A stretch of 64,000 nt of DNA, from NCBI GenBank assembly GCA_013397695.1, contig VYZI01000136.1:1114488-1178487 (forward strand), read 5' to 3'. This document shows positions 40,340 through 52,280 of this stretch, piece by piece. Source of the stretch: Centropus unirufus (taxonomy: Eukaryota; Chordata; Aves; Cuculiformes; Centropidae). Both the position numbers and the translations under genes were made by a program. The notes under the pieces were generated by a model, which had not been told where the DNA came from, searched no databases, and saw nothing but the letters and a program-made list of their open reading frames with translations. The stretch's first letter is position 1, and each line of letters opens with the position of its first letter.

Positions 40340-40760
40340 GCAGTAACTCAATCAGCGCTTTATTCCTGGCACAATTGCAAGTTCTGTCAATGTCAACGCA
40401 GTGTGGCTTGCACTGGATGATTATGAAAATATAATCCATAATTACCAAATTGTAATCACAGTGCAACCACTATTAGCACCTGATTCATCGATCACCACCT
40501 TATTAACCATTCTGATTACTATGAGCTGTGAGAAAACCCTCTGGGTAACGATGCATTGATCTACGTCTAAATGTACGCATAATTTTGGCAGTTCAATATT
40601 AAAACCAGCCAGCTCGAACTATTACTTTGCAAATAAAAGAAAAAGGCAGCACGTAATTTCCTGCAGCATTAGCCACGTTGGTGATATATCACAAATCAAA
40701 TGGTCTAATACGTCTGATTTTATGACTGCCATTGCATGGAAGCTTTCCTCTAACGTTAGG
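40340..40760. promoter_or_regulatory. Candidate conserved non-coding element (TAAT-rich)
   Basis: About 420 bp with a dozen or so TAAT/ATTA homeodomain core words, an ATCGAT, and a perfect 12-bp palindrome GTGATATATCAC at 40,681-40,692. It has no repeat similarity and no open frame of note, and lies next to CR1-invaded sequence. The make-up resembles developmental enhancers found in deserts beside receptor and regulatory genes. Conservation cannot be seen from one sequence, so this is inference. Confidence 0.3.
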
Positions 40761-40882
40761 TAGGCTTGCTGCAATTGTAAGCTGGGTACCATGTTGAAGA
40801 ATTGAACTGCTCATTGTCTTGGTAATCACCAGTGTTTCCAAAATACAATATGGATGCCAGAGTTAGAGGCATAGAAAACAAC

Positions 40883-41086
40883 CATAGAAGGCGTTGGGTT
40901 GGAAGGGACATGTGTAGGTCACCCAGTACAAACACTTTGCAAGAGCAGGGACATCTTTAACCAGATCAGGCTGCTCAGAGCCCCGTTTGACCTGACCTTG
41001 AATGTTTCCAGGGATGAGGCCTCCACTACCTACGTTTCCTGCTCTCAGTGAATTCCAGTTGCTCTTCTGCCTCTTTTTCCTAATTT
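40883..41086 (-). mobile_element. CR1 3' end fragment, diverged
   Basis: Antisense CR1 3' end: ACCATAGAAGGCGTTGGGTTGGAAGGGAC, then CATCTTTAACCAGATCAGGCTGCTCAGAGCCCC, ACCTTGAATGTTTCCAGGGATGAGGCCTCCACTACCT and CTTTTTCCTAATTTC. Older than the 49-54 kb copies judging by its extra mismatches. Confidence 0.85.
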
Positions 41087-42314
41087 CACAAAATATTTTG
41101 TTTGATGCAGTTCATTGTAAATCATTCCAAATAAACTTTTTTTTTTTTTTATGCACACATGAGTAATATATTTATAAGTCTGTACATAAATTCTCCTGAT
41201 ATGTTTTGCTGGAATTTTCAATATGGCATGGAGAGCAACAACGATTCTTACTGAATTCAGGTTCTGCCAAGTTATTGTGGTATTTTCTGGAATCTTGGAT
41301 TAGAGGATTATGCACACTGTTCTGAATAAACTCAGTCTCAACATCTCTCACATATTATAGACACATTTTTTTTTATAACCACAGAAAAATGCAAAAAAAT
41401 GCAAGAAAAAATGCATTTCAAATATTTTTAATTTTATTTTGGATTGAAGAATATTTCAGTCAACTTGGGTTATTTTCTGTCTAAAAATCCAGAGAGTTCT
41501 TATCCCTTTATGCACAGCATTGCTTTATCCTTGTTAAGTGGCGAATGTATGGGTGATGTGTTTATCTGGGGTAAGTTAGTTTATCTGAGAATTTTAGAGG
41601 GACTCAAAGGGCAAAATATGTTCTGATGCTTAATTTTACAAGTACATTTGTTCTGCCAAATAATTAATACTTTAAATTCTTCCAAATGGGAAATCATGCT
41701 TTCTGGCCCATAAGCAAACTTGTTATTCCTAACCATAGAGTCTGGAAAATAACAGCCTTTTTTTTGCAGATATCACTCCATGTGGCACCTGAAATTTATA
41801 GCATTTGTAAACACAAATGGAATTAAGACTAGGTAAGGTTTCCAAAGGGCCTGGGAATTGGATAAGCTTTTGAAAGAGTGTTGACCAAGGATTACAGACT
41901 AATCTGTTTGAGGGACAAGCCTGGCAGACTGTCTTGAAAACTTTCCTTCATCGAATGAGTGGTGTTGAACTCAGCAGTTTAACAAGTCTGGGTAAGAGCT
42001 AGAAGGATTCATCCCTCCTTCAATTTTTAAATTTTTTACAGAGCTGTCTGAACATGTAGGAACAAGCTATAACCAGAACTGACTTATTTATGTTGTCTAT
42101 GCCAATCAAAATATTAAGGAACTTGGGAGATTTGCACCCTTTTATCTGTCTGTACTCATCAAAACCCATACAAAAGAGGAATTAACTCTTTCTCCCCTCC
42201 AATCCTTTTTCTTTCTTTGCTTAAATTCTTTTAAACTTACAATTCATTTTTTCAGGATCTGTAGCTTGTATCGTTTGAATTTTGGCTTTCTAAATTATTA
42301 CATGGTTGAAACAG
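41087..42314. other. Intergenic, no gene recognised
   Basis: Very AT-rich, with A and T runs near 41,139 and 41,370. No gene or repeat family recognised. Confidence 0.5.
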
Positions 42315-42660
42315 GTCGTTTAGTCTGAAGAAGAGGAGGCTGAGAGGTGGTCTCATCACTCTCTACAGCTGCCTGAAAGTAGGTGGTAGTGAGGCAAATG
42401 TTGGTCTCCCAAGTAACGCGCAGTAGGAAATAGACTCAAGTTGTGCTAGGGGAGGTTCAGATTGGATATGTGGAAAAAAATTCTATGCTGAAAGTGGTAA
42501 AACATTGGCACAGGTTGCCTGGGAAGTGATGGAGTCACCATCTCCAAAGGGTTCAAAAAGTGCATTGATGTGGCACTTTGTGACATGGTTTACTATGTGG
42601 TGGTGTTGGACTGGATGGTCTTAGAGGTCTTTTCCAACCTTAATGATTCTATGATTCTAA
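42315..42660 (+). mobile_element. CR1 3' end fragment
   Basis: Sense CR1: GGTCGTTTAGTCTGAAGAAGAGGAGGCTGAGAGGTGG at the left, then GGCACAGGTTGCCTGGGAAGTGATGGAGTCACC and GGTCTTAGAGGTCTTTTCCAACC. It ends in the canonical tail AATGATTCTATGATTCTAA. Its 3' end is well preserved. Confidence 0.92.
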
Positions 42661-42760
42661 GTTATTTTATGATTTATTTTTTACCTTCTAAGAAATATTG
42701 GAAAACCAGAGTTACAGATGATAAAAGCAATACTCTGTTCTTGGGGTCAACTGGCATAGC

Positions 42761-42858
42761 CTTGAGCAACCTCATCTAGTGAAACCTGTTTTGATCAGAG
42801 TGTTGGACTAGTTGACCTCTGGAGGCCCCTTCCAACCTAAAAATTGATGCTATAGGTT
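42761..42858 (+). mobile_element. CR1 3' tail fragment
   Basis: CTTGAGCAACCTCATCTAGTG, then GTGTTGGACTAGTTGACCTCTGGAGGCCCCTTCC is the sense CR1 3' end. It lies 100 bp beyond the previous CR1 in the same orientation, but it repeats the same 3' region, so it is a separate insertion. Confidence 0.85.
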
Positions 42859-43589
42859 TATGCAGCTGCACTGCATTTCCCATGGTGACCAATATCAGTA
42901 TACTGGCCAGACATCTTCATTCCCAGTAGAGTGCCTGGGACATGAGGAATATAGAGTGTGACACAGTGCCTAATATTTCAATTCTTGTTTATCTTGAGCA
43001 ATTTGTGGCTCCCTTCATACAATTGTGGCACTATCCAGAATCTGGGAGACCAGCACAGCAGCCAGCATTACTGAGATAAAGATAGCCTGCAACCATCAAC
43101 AGCCTTATACCATCTCCTTCCTAAATTAATAGTAGAGCTTATTATAATCCATGAAGTATCTGTACACCAAAGTTAACAGGATTTCTGTGCTAGAATCCAT
43201 CTTAGTCAGAACTATAGCATTAGACAACCTTACCATTGTCTCTCTCATGTCTTTTTTTTAGTTAGCATCCAAATTAAAAAGGGTAATAAGAACTAATAAG
43301 AATACTTCAACTACTGATGTATCTTAGAAAAGGGAAAAAATATATTACTTTCCACTAGATTTACAGCAATATTATGCTAAGCACTTTGAAAGTGTTATAT
43401 TATATTGGAATGGTTTAAGTGAGAAAATAAATTGCCATGCAATTGATTGATTTTTACCTACTTACAACCTGGTGTGTTCCCATCTCTGTGGGGCAGTTTC
43501 GTTTTCCGCAGCCAGTGTAAATGCCTGACAAATGTTCCTTGTGTGCCTATTGTGGCCCCAATTCTCCTCTGCTGGCTGCTGTCATTCAT

Positions 43590-43745
43590 CCATTCTCCTG
43601 TGTTGCACAGTTTATTATTCATTTGTAGGGCTAGAATTTTATGTTTGCCCTTATTGAATTGGACTTTATTTCTTCCAAACAATTTTTCCAATACATCAAG
43701 ACAATTTGGGATTTCAGTCTTGCTCTTCTGCTTGTTCTCATGGAT
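43590..43745 (-). mobile_element. Ancient CR1/L3-like fragment
   Basis: TTATTGAATTGGACTTTATTTC, then AATTTTTCCAATACATCAAGACAATTTGGGATTTC resembles the antisense of an old amniote CR1/L3 region in which 'aattttccaatttgtcaagatcattttgaattc' is typical. Divergence is high and ends are uncertain. It is recognised by memory of the family pattern, not by alignment. Confidence 0.45.
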
Positions 43746-46700
43746 CAAAAAGGCCATCAGTCTGTAGAATATCAGCCATTAATAAAAAATGTTGACTAGT
43801 AACTGTCCTATAGAAGACTTATGATTTTGTTTTTTAATACATCATTCTGGTCTGATACTTCTCAGAGAACAGTTATCAATGCTTTGCTATTTTCCCATAA
43901 AATGTCAGTACAATAAATAGTAGCATTATCTAGTCATTGTTTTCCAAAATCGCTCAGGAGACTATTTGCTGAAATAATGTCCAGACCTTAAGTCACAATA
44001 TTTGACATCTATGGTTTCTTTCCTATTCTCCAGGACTATTGCTTTGTCAAAGAAAAAAGAAATTAAATCTCTTCAACACAGGTTGTCCTTTAAAAAATAA
44101 AATGTTTTGATTGTTATTCATCTCTCTGTTATCTTATTTATGCTTACAGACTATTTATTTCAACACTATTCTGTAATTATGTTTATTTATCATCTCACAG
44201 TTCTTTCCAGAGATTGGCACTATGTCAGTCTTTCCCCCAGGCAGCTCCCTCCCCATGCTCTTAAAGGTTATCACCATATCTATATTTTCCAGCTATGTTT
44301 TAGAATTCACAAATGTGAATTTTATCAAATCCAGATTACTTGAAACACCTCCATGCTATATTTTTTTCCTCTCATTATAGTCTGACTTCTTTCTTTCCAG
44401 TAATGTTAGTTGTGCCAAACCACTTTTGAGACGGCATTATTTTTATGTCTTTGGCTGTATTGTTCCTACCCTTTGAGATGAGGAACAACCATGCCATGGA
44501 TACTCATCTCATTTTTTTTGTGCTTACCAGACACATTTTGTTGATCTTTGTCTATCTGATTTTTGTCCCTATATATTTGTGCTTGTCGAATAAACTTATC
44601 CATAGTGGCATTTTGAATTTTTTTGACCCTGTAAGTTTTCTGCCTGTCTCTGAGATCTCTAAAGGTCTACTTAGCTAATTAAATTTCTTACAACTTTCTT
44701 TAGCTACTTTCAATGCTGGAGTAGTCTGCCTGCCTTCCTTTAGCAGAAAATTCTCAAGGTATTGCCAGTTCTCCACAATTTTTCCCTTTAAAATAGTTCC
44801 CTCCTGGGTTGTAACTACTTTCGTTTGATGAAATGCATTTTTCCAAAGACCATTATCAAAATCTTGCTTTCTTTTCACAGGATGCACCCATGCTGTTTCA
44901 GACCCATCCAAACTGTCCTCAGTCCATTCCTACCTATTCTACTAGAGGTCATAACTCCTCCTTTTCTCTTTGGTTCTGTTTTTCAGTTGTCCATCAAAAA
45001 TTGATGCTTATAAACATCTGGAGTTTTCTGGGATCTTTAGATATGCTGCTATACTTTTCTGTGTTGACATGTCTGGGTCATAGATTTCCTTTGTCACATC
45101 CTCCAGTTGCCTCCAATAGGTCTTGTTGTGACTGATTCTGTTAATTCTCCATAAATGGATTCAAAGTTGTAAAGTGCATCTTTCACACTGGGAGTTGGAA
45201 GATGGTTGTGGCACATGACGAAGATATAATCAGCATTTCACAAAGGCGCGAATTGTTGCTACACAAGAGACCTTTTTACAAGCATATTAGCTCTGGTACC
45301 TCTCATAAACACTGAAATCAAATCAAACATCAAATAAAGCCAGCTGGTGCACATAGCAGGAAAGACTGCTTTCCACGGCACTAAGTCATTCCTGGAGTGT
45401 CTTTTGGAGTCATACTCGCCCCAGCTTTATAGAAAACCCAAAGACAGTTCCAACCCCAGACATCAACATTGATTGTGGTTCTTGGATGCACAGTTTTACA
45501 TAGACTGTGGCCAAAGTCCAAGGAATAGAGCTTTTTCCAAGTTTATCAGCTGGGTTGTTTGTATTTCTTGTTATTTATTTGTCTGCTTAATTAATGCTTG
45601 AAACCCTTTGCATTGTATGTTCTCTAGAAGCTGGTTCTAGGGTATTTAAATATCCTCTAGGAAATTCCTTGTAACACTTCAATTAGAAGCTTTCTCACAC
45701 TTAGCTTATTTTGATTTAGGGCTCTGTGTTCAACTGACAGAGAAACAATAAAAGGACAATTGTTTGGGTCCTGCCATTTTGGTAGATTCCAAAGGTGAAC
45801 ATTACTGATTGCATGAGTCATCCCTGGTTTCTCTTCCTATTCTGCATGCTCATCTACATTAGTCTCATCACCGTAGTGTTTAAGCACTTCTGGGTAATGC
45901 ATTAAGCTGTGTGACTTAATGCATATAATTTACATGGTCATTATTGTTCTTGTCTTTCCCTTTCCATTGTGTGCATGGAGTCTATTCCTGATTTTTTTAA
46001 CCTATTTACTAAATATACCATTTTTTTAGACATATTGCTATACACTGATATTTCAAATGACAGTATTAAGGAAGACAGTGGTCCTAAGCTCAACAGCCTC
46101 ACTGATATCTTTTTGCTATGAACAAGAGGACCTTTATCCAGTGAGAGAAAAGTTCCTTGCATCAGAAAAGTGAAAGCGTTAGACAGAATTTTCCTTTAAT
46201 GGTCATCATTGATCTTCTACATATTTCAGACCAAACCCTTCCTCATTTCAGCATCCAGTCGTTAGTTACTCTTTCAGTTACTCTTTTGTATGATGTAACT
46301 AACCATAAGTGCAAACCTCCTTTTGAAGCTTCCAGTTTAGGCTCTGTTAGGCAAAGTGAAAAGCCCATGAATTCTGTTAAAATCTTGCAACTTCAGAAGT
46401 TTTCTAGGTGAGCCACGTTGATCTCTTCTTCTTAATCAGAATGCATTCATCTGAAAAATGTACTTTGAGTGGGGTATCTATGATGATTCATCCCTGAGAT
46501 TGCCAAGAGTCAGAGGCAAGCATACAATGCAAAAGTACATAGTAAAACAGCGAGTATTAGTCTGGTCAGCTTGTTCGACTTCCTTTCAAGAAATGTCCCA
46601 GAAACCTGAATATGTATCACACCCTGCACAAGCCTTGCCCTGATTTGGCTACGCATCTCAGTTAAATGACCATCGCTGTGATTTGCTGCTGTGGAGGTGA

Positions 46701-47849
46701 CCTAGTTTCAGAAGAGAAGCTCCAATTAAGCAAACATCTCAGCTGTGCAGTTTTCCTTAATAAGAACATGTTGCTTTGAGTACATTGTTTTGAAGGACAT
46801 AGCATTGCTTTGGGAAAGTCAGCACCGCAAAGAATCCACTCAAGCTGCCCAGCAGTACTTAGGAATTAAGTATATCATATGAGAAGGAAGCAACACATTT
46901 TCTAATCTGTGCCAGCCACATGGAGATTCATCTCTCTTACGTTTCACGTCCTGAGATGATGACCACAATAAGAATTGACTTAAACCCCACAGACCTTGTT
47001 TTTGCTAGAAAATTGGCTTAAGCTCATCTCCTAATCAGGTAGTTGAACCATTTATGTTTCTTGGCTGAATTCCAGTTTGGGTTCATCTCTTATGAAATCG
47101 TTCCGGTTCATTAACCAGTCTGGTGATCCTGAACCAATCGTTATGGGAAAATACAGCAGTTATAGTCAGGAAAAGGAAGTTGACTGAGGCCGATTTCAGA
47201 TAAAAGCTTTAGACCCTTTGTCTTAATCTTGTGACAGATCTTGAAGATCACTTCCCAGAAGAGCGCCACAGATCCTCCCCACCTCCTTCAGCCTGGCATG
47301 TGGAGCTGAGCCCCCACTGAGCTATGATGGGGTCATGAACGTGATTAGCACAGGCAAGTCTATCTTCCTGTGCTGCCACACACTACCTTTGAGCTTCAGG
47401 CCCATCACTCTTGCCCAAGACTCTTCTTTGGGGTAGATCAGGGGATGGGTGAGGCAGCACAAGTTAATGAGGCACATCAAACCTAGAAGGGCATTGCTGA
47501 GGGTAAAAATGTGGTTCTCCAATGTGACAGAGATGCATCAAAGGTTTGTCTTTGGTTGAGGACTCTGTTGCTTATGTTCATGGAGCTGGCTTTAAAATTG
47601 TCAGCCTTGTACAGAGTTGGGGAGAATCAGATTTCGAAAAAAACATAACAATTTCCTTATGCATTCCCACTGTCCACCATTTCATCTGAGAACATTTCCT
47701 GAATTTGATGCAATTTTCTCATTTACTAATCTATTTTTTCAAATACTTGCGCAAACTCTCCCATGATTCATGTAAACTTCCCATACAACATCCTTTGTCA
47801 AGGAAGCCTGTGTATAAATGCCAGCCTCCTCTTGTCTTTTTTAATCTGA
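43746..47849. other. Intergenic, no gene recognised
   Basis: From about 43.4 to 45.2 kb the + strand is strikingly T-rich with few G, then becomes balanced. The whole block might hide further ancient retrotransposon sequence, but I cannot identify it. No coding region supported. Confidence 0.45.
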
Positions 47850-48270
47850 CATGTACCAGTTTCATACAACATCCCCTAGTTCTTCCTTCATAGACCACGG
47901 ATAGTTCATTCTTCTCCACCACTTCCATTCCCCTGAATTTATTAACCTCATCTTTGGGTATCTCTTTCCCAGATCAAGGAATCCTAACCTATTTAACTAC
48001 ACTTCATAGAAAAACTGTTGCTAACTGTTGAGGATTTGTTGCTCTCCTCTGTGGAGCTCCTTAATCTCCTTTGAGACAAGGGTGCCAAACTGACACATTG
48101 TACTCAAGATGCTGGAAAATTCAAATATTAACAATTTATACAGTGTCATAATGTTCTTTTTTCTTTTCCACTGCTAACTTTCATAACGTTTTTTGTTATA
48201 CTCTGCCCAGCTTTGTGTTGTCTTATAGAAATCCTAGGTATTTATGGAAGTATCCACCATAATCTAAAGA
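47850..48270 (-). mobile_element. Ancient CR1/L3-like fragment
   Basis: The + strand shows the antisense order of an old amniote CR1: a CCCAGATCAAGGAATCC.. CACTTCATAG segment, then TTGTTGCTCTCCTCTGTGGAGC, then GGTGCCAAACTGACACATTGTACTCAAGATG, then TTTATACAGTGTCATAATGTTC. These match in order the 'gaccaaactgtacacagtactcaaggtg' and 'tacagtggcataatg' landmarks of the family. It is much more diverged than the other copies, so probably predates bird radiation. Confidence 0.55.
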
Positions 48271-49280
48271 GCTCACTGCATCTTTAGGTGTCTAGTGTGA
48301 AAGGAGATAATTCCTTCGTCTGCCACCTGAATACATTGCTTCAGCTGAATGTATCATACTAGTTTCACCACATTCATCTTCAGATCCTCCAGTGTGTTGT
48401 AAAACCCCCCAAATTAGGTTTGCTTCCATGAAGCCAAAGAGGTTGACTTAATCTGAATCCAGCTAGTTACTTTAAAAAAATTAGACAATGCCCACAGAAA
48501 TAGTCATAAAGCAATTATATGCACAAAGAACACAAACACATTTTTTACACTATATCATGCTCTCGGCTCCCTTCTTTATCAGTTTGATGTGTTTTGAGTT
48601 TGTTTGCATCAATACAATAAAAAGAAGATGAAGTCTGTGGGAAACTCAGAGTCTGTTCAAAGTGTTACCAGCGTCCCGCTGCCTGGCCTGGGGCAAGCTG
48701 TTGTATCTCTGGCTTCTCTCCAATTACTTCTTGGTTCTGATTTCATGGGAAATCCTTGGAGGAAGAGGTTAGCATATACTCTTATACAGTGTACTCACTC
48801 CTCTTTTCCCAGTGCAACCATGAAGACTGGCCTTGCTGGGACAAGAAAAAGATCTTTTTTTCTGGCAGTAGGAAGCTGCCTAGGAAATACTATAACAGTA
48901 GAGCAGGTAGGGAATAATGTACCTATATACTGCCTAGGCCACAGAGGTGCATTACTACTCCTCTACCCAGAGGAAGAAGCAATATCTCTGTGTTTGATAA
49001 CGTTAGCAGACGTTTTCCCCCTCTACTTGTTGATTTCTTGTCCATTCTAACTGTGTTTTGCTTTAACAGTTAATCTGCAGCCAAAAAGATATCTGTCCTC
49101 AGATAACCACAATCTGGCAGTTTTACCACAGCAATCACTGTCAAGTTATGGCCATTGTGCAAGGAAAATCCAGAATTTCTCACTGGTACAGTGCTGCAAC
49201 CAGCTATTTCATAAATTAAGAATTGATCGGAGGTGTGTCGCTGTTACACGAAGGGATTTTCATACCTGCTTATGCTGAAG
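48271..49280. other. Intergenic, no gene recognised
   Basis: A frame of 148 codons at 48,604-49,050 on the + strand is the longest here. It has no recognisable domain, signal or splice context and is probably chance. No repeat recognised. Confidence 0.45.
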
Positions 49281-49860
49281 ATCATAGAATCATAGAGTGG
49301 TTTGGGTTGCAAGGACCTTAAAGTTCATCTAGTTCCAACCCCTCTGTCAAGGGCAAGGATACCTTCCACTGGATCAGGTTGCCCTGTCCAGTCTGGCCTT
49401 GAACACATCCAGGAATGGAGCATCCACAACTTCTCTAGGAAACCTGTTGCAGTGCTTCACCACCCCCGCAGGAAAACATTTCTTCCTAAGACGTAATATT
49501 GATCTCCCCTCTTTCATCTTAAATCCGTTTACCATCATCCTGCCCCTGTACTCCCTCATAAAAAGCTCCTCCCCAGCTTTCATGTTGCCCCCTCTAAGCA
49601 TTGGAAGGCTGCTGTAAGCTCTTCCCAGAGACTTCTCTTCTCCAATCTAAACAAGCCCAACTGTGTCAGCCTGTCCTCATATGGGAGGTGCTCCAGACCT
49701 GAGATGATTTCTATGGCCTCCTCTAGACTCACTCCAACAGATCCATATCATTCCTCTGCTGAGGACTCAGGAGCTGGAAGCAGGACTCTAGGTGAAGTCT
49801 CACCAAAAAGGAGTAGAGGGGCAGAGTACCCTCCCTTGTCTCATTAGTTGCACATCTATT
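49281..49860 (-). mobile_element. CR1 3' fragment
   Basis: Antisense CR1 starting at its 3' tail (ATCATAGAATCATAGAGTGG, then TTTGGGTTGCAAGGACCTTAAAGTTCATCTAG). It runs through the CACAACTTCTCTAGGAAACCTGTTGC, CAGGAAAACATTTCTTCC and TTCTCTTCTCCAATCTAAACAAGCCC blocks to GGAGTAGAGGGGCAGAG. About 580 bp remain, 5' truncated. Confidence 0.93.
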
Positions 49861-51159
49861 GATGCTTGATGGGTGCTAACAGCTCTCCTAGCTAAATTAT
49901 ATTCCTAGCATTCAACAAGCTGTTAGCATCATGCTAATTTTGGTCACATTCACCTTCTCTCCTGACTCCTCACTGATGTGCTAAGGTACTCCCTCTACGT
50001 GGACTTATTTGGATTTAGGAAGCACCTTGGATGGTGAGGACCTGAGTTCTGGTCTTTGTTGGCTCTAGCAAATGGTTGTTATACTCATAGACAAATAGAA
50101 CCTAAGGCAAACATTTGCTTTTCACGCTTTCTCTAGCAAATACAGCTTTAAACATGTGGGGAGGGAAATAAACTCTATGACTGCCTCTCAGCTTTCAATA
50201 CCTTCTGCATTAGTTTTTCATGTCTTATTTTCCCTCATCCTGGAAGGAAAGCAGAGCAGTAGAAAGGACTAATGTCTAACCACAGTAATTTCCTGGATGC
50301 TAGAGAACTACTGTCAAACCAAAGATTCTCTCAATGCTGGAACATCTGTATTAGATTACTGCCCTTTCCTTTTTGCTCCTGCATTGTAGCCTGCAATCTG
50401 CCACTGCTCCAAACCAGAAACTGGAAGCAGATGCAGACTTAAAAATTGTTCCAGGCTTCCCCTGTCTGTGTTGCAATGTTACTTTTACACCAAAGACATC
50501 TTTTGGGATTTTATGGATGCTTCTTTATTCAAATGCTGCAGAGCAAAGAGTAAATTCTGTTTCCTTTCTGGAAGAGAGATGGAAAAAGTCTGGCTTGGGT
50601 TCCTATTGTTTATTAATGTGGCCTTTCTAATTTCTCCCTGCCTCACTTTCCAGACTGCTGCCTCTAATCCATACCATTTTCTCTCACCAACTGTCAAGTT
50701 GCTCATAACACACATTTTTCTGAAAGTGTATTTTTCTTCATTTCCACTTTATGTATTTATATTCTAGTCCCTACTAAAAATAATGATGATAGTTTTAATA
50801 ATGACTGATCTTCTTTGACCTGATTTAGCTCTTTATGCTAGCTGACGCAAGAATATTATTCATTGTCTTCTCCAAAGTAATTTCCATGAGTCTTTGGGAG
50901 TCATGTCTTCTGTCTGATTGACTCATTAGATTTCAAGATCTCAAATAGCCGAGATCAGAAAGATTGATTTGGATATTACCTTCTGGGACTTTGCTCCTGA
51001 TTTGCATGTCAGACTTGGATTTCTCTTGAGACGTCATACATATCCTGTGGATTTAACACCAGAAGAAAGTATGATCATACCGAATGCCCTTATTTTGAGA
51101 CCTAGAATGTTGCTAGTGTGTTGTGTGACAGTCGCCTTATGTCAGTGTCCTTTCACTTA
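49861..51159. other. Intergenic, no gene recognised
   Basis: Unique-looking sequence between two antisense CR1 copies. No gene or other repeat recognised. Confidence 0.5.
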
Positions 51160-51512
51160 TGGAATCATAGTATGGTTTGGGTTGGAAGAGAATATGAAGG
51201 TCAACCAGTCAAACCCCCCTGCAATGAGCAGAGACATCTTCAACTGGATCAAGTTTCTCAGACCCCATCCAACCTGATTTTGAATGTTTCCAGGGATGGG
51301 GCATCTACCACCTCTCTGGACAACCTGTGCCAGTGTTCGACCACCCTAAGCATAAAAACATGCTTCCTAATATCCAGTCTGAACCTCTCCTCTTTTAGTT
51401 TAAAAGCATTACGCATTGTCCTGTTGCTATGGGCCCTACTAAAAAGCTTTTTCCCATCTTTGTTACAAGCCTTCTTTAAGTATTGAAAGGCTGCAATAAG
51501 GTCTCCAGGGCA
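51160..51512 (-). mobile_element. CR1 3' fragment
   Basis: Antisense CR1: GGAATCATAGTATGGTTTGGG, then CCCTGCAATGAGCAGAGACATCTTCAACTGGATCAAG, TTTGAATGTTTCCAGGGATGGGGCATCTACCACCTCTCTGGACAACCTGTGCCAGTG and TTCCTAATATCCAGTCTGAACCTC. A later part reads GTATTGAAAGGCTGCAATAAGGTCTCC. Well preserved. Confidence 0.93.
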
Positions 51513-52039
51513 ACATTCAAAAAAGAAAAAGTGGAGAGCCACATGGGCAAAGACTCTGTAAAATGGTAGCTGTCTGCACTTTGAACATTGTCAGAATAAT
51601 CTCAGACTGAAGTTAAACTGTCCCAGCCTTCACTATCTGCAGCCTCATGGTGCAGCTCCGTCCAGCTCACCAGGGACCACAGTGATCCAGGAAATCTAGG
51701 AATAGAGACAGAATATTTGGCTCCTTTGCTTGAAGGATGCTGGTTAGTACCTTTGTTTCATTGTCTTTAATTGTGAGATAATATGCAAAATATTTTTAAA
51801 TTTATTTCTAGCCCTTTCCTTTCAACCTATGAGAACAGAGATCTGATCCCATGTTTGGGCTTTGGATTTCTCGCCCTATTCCCTGGGAAACCAGAAAGTA
51901 GGGTCTGTGCTATGATTACCAGATGGTTTCCTGAAAAGTTTCAATATCAGAAATACACTGGTAAAAATTTCACCCAACAGTGAGCCTAAAGCTTCTTGGA
52001 GCAGCATAGGGGAAGAGGAGATAAGATGACTACCCCCTC
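51513..52039. other. Intergenic, no gene recognised
   Basis: Short unique stretch between CR1 copies. Nothing recognised. Confidence 0.5.
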
Positions 52040-52280
52040 TTCTCTACAGAACCCAGGTGTCACAGCTACTGCTAAGGCGGCTAAACTTCCATGGGGTTTG
52101 GGAACCGCCCTGCTTAGCATCCTCCACAAACTTACTAAGGCTGCATTTGATCCCTTCATCCAGGTCATTGATAAAGATATTGAATAGGTACGAACCCAGT
52201 ACTGAGCCCTTGAGACACCCAATCCTCCCTCTGGCCCTTCATGTAAATGGGCACAACGTTTGCCAGCAGCCTCATACCAT
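52040..52280 (-). mobile_element. CR1 ORF2 internal fragment (reverse transcriptase region)
   Basis: The minus strand encodes, across a frame break, the CR1 reverse-transcriptase signature around NIFINDLDEG and LSKF, followed by the position of the FADD catalytic box. Here that box reads FVED (from TTTGTGGAGGAT), so one catalytic aspartate and the preceding alanine are changed. The copy is an inactive relic of about 240 bp with neither CR1 end. It lies 0.5 kb from an independent CR1 3' fragment in the same orientation. Confidence 0.8.

Noticed and set aside
47040..47140. Cluster of GGTTCA/TGAACC words
   Set aside because: Four half-sites in 100 bp are suggestive of nuclear-receptor motifs but have no regular spacing; left as chance.
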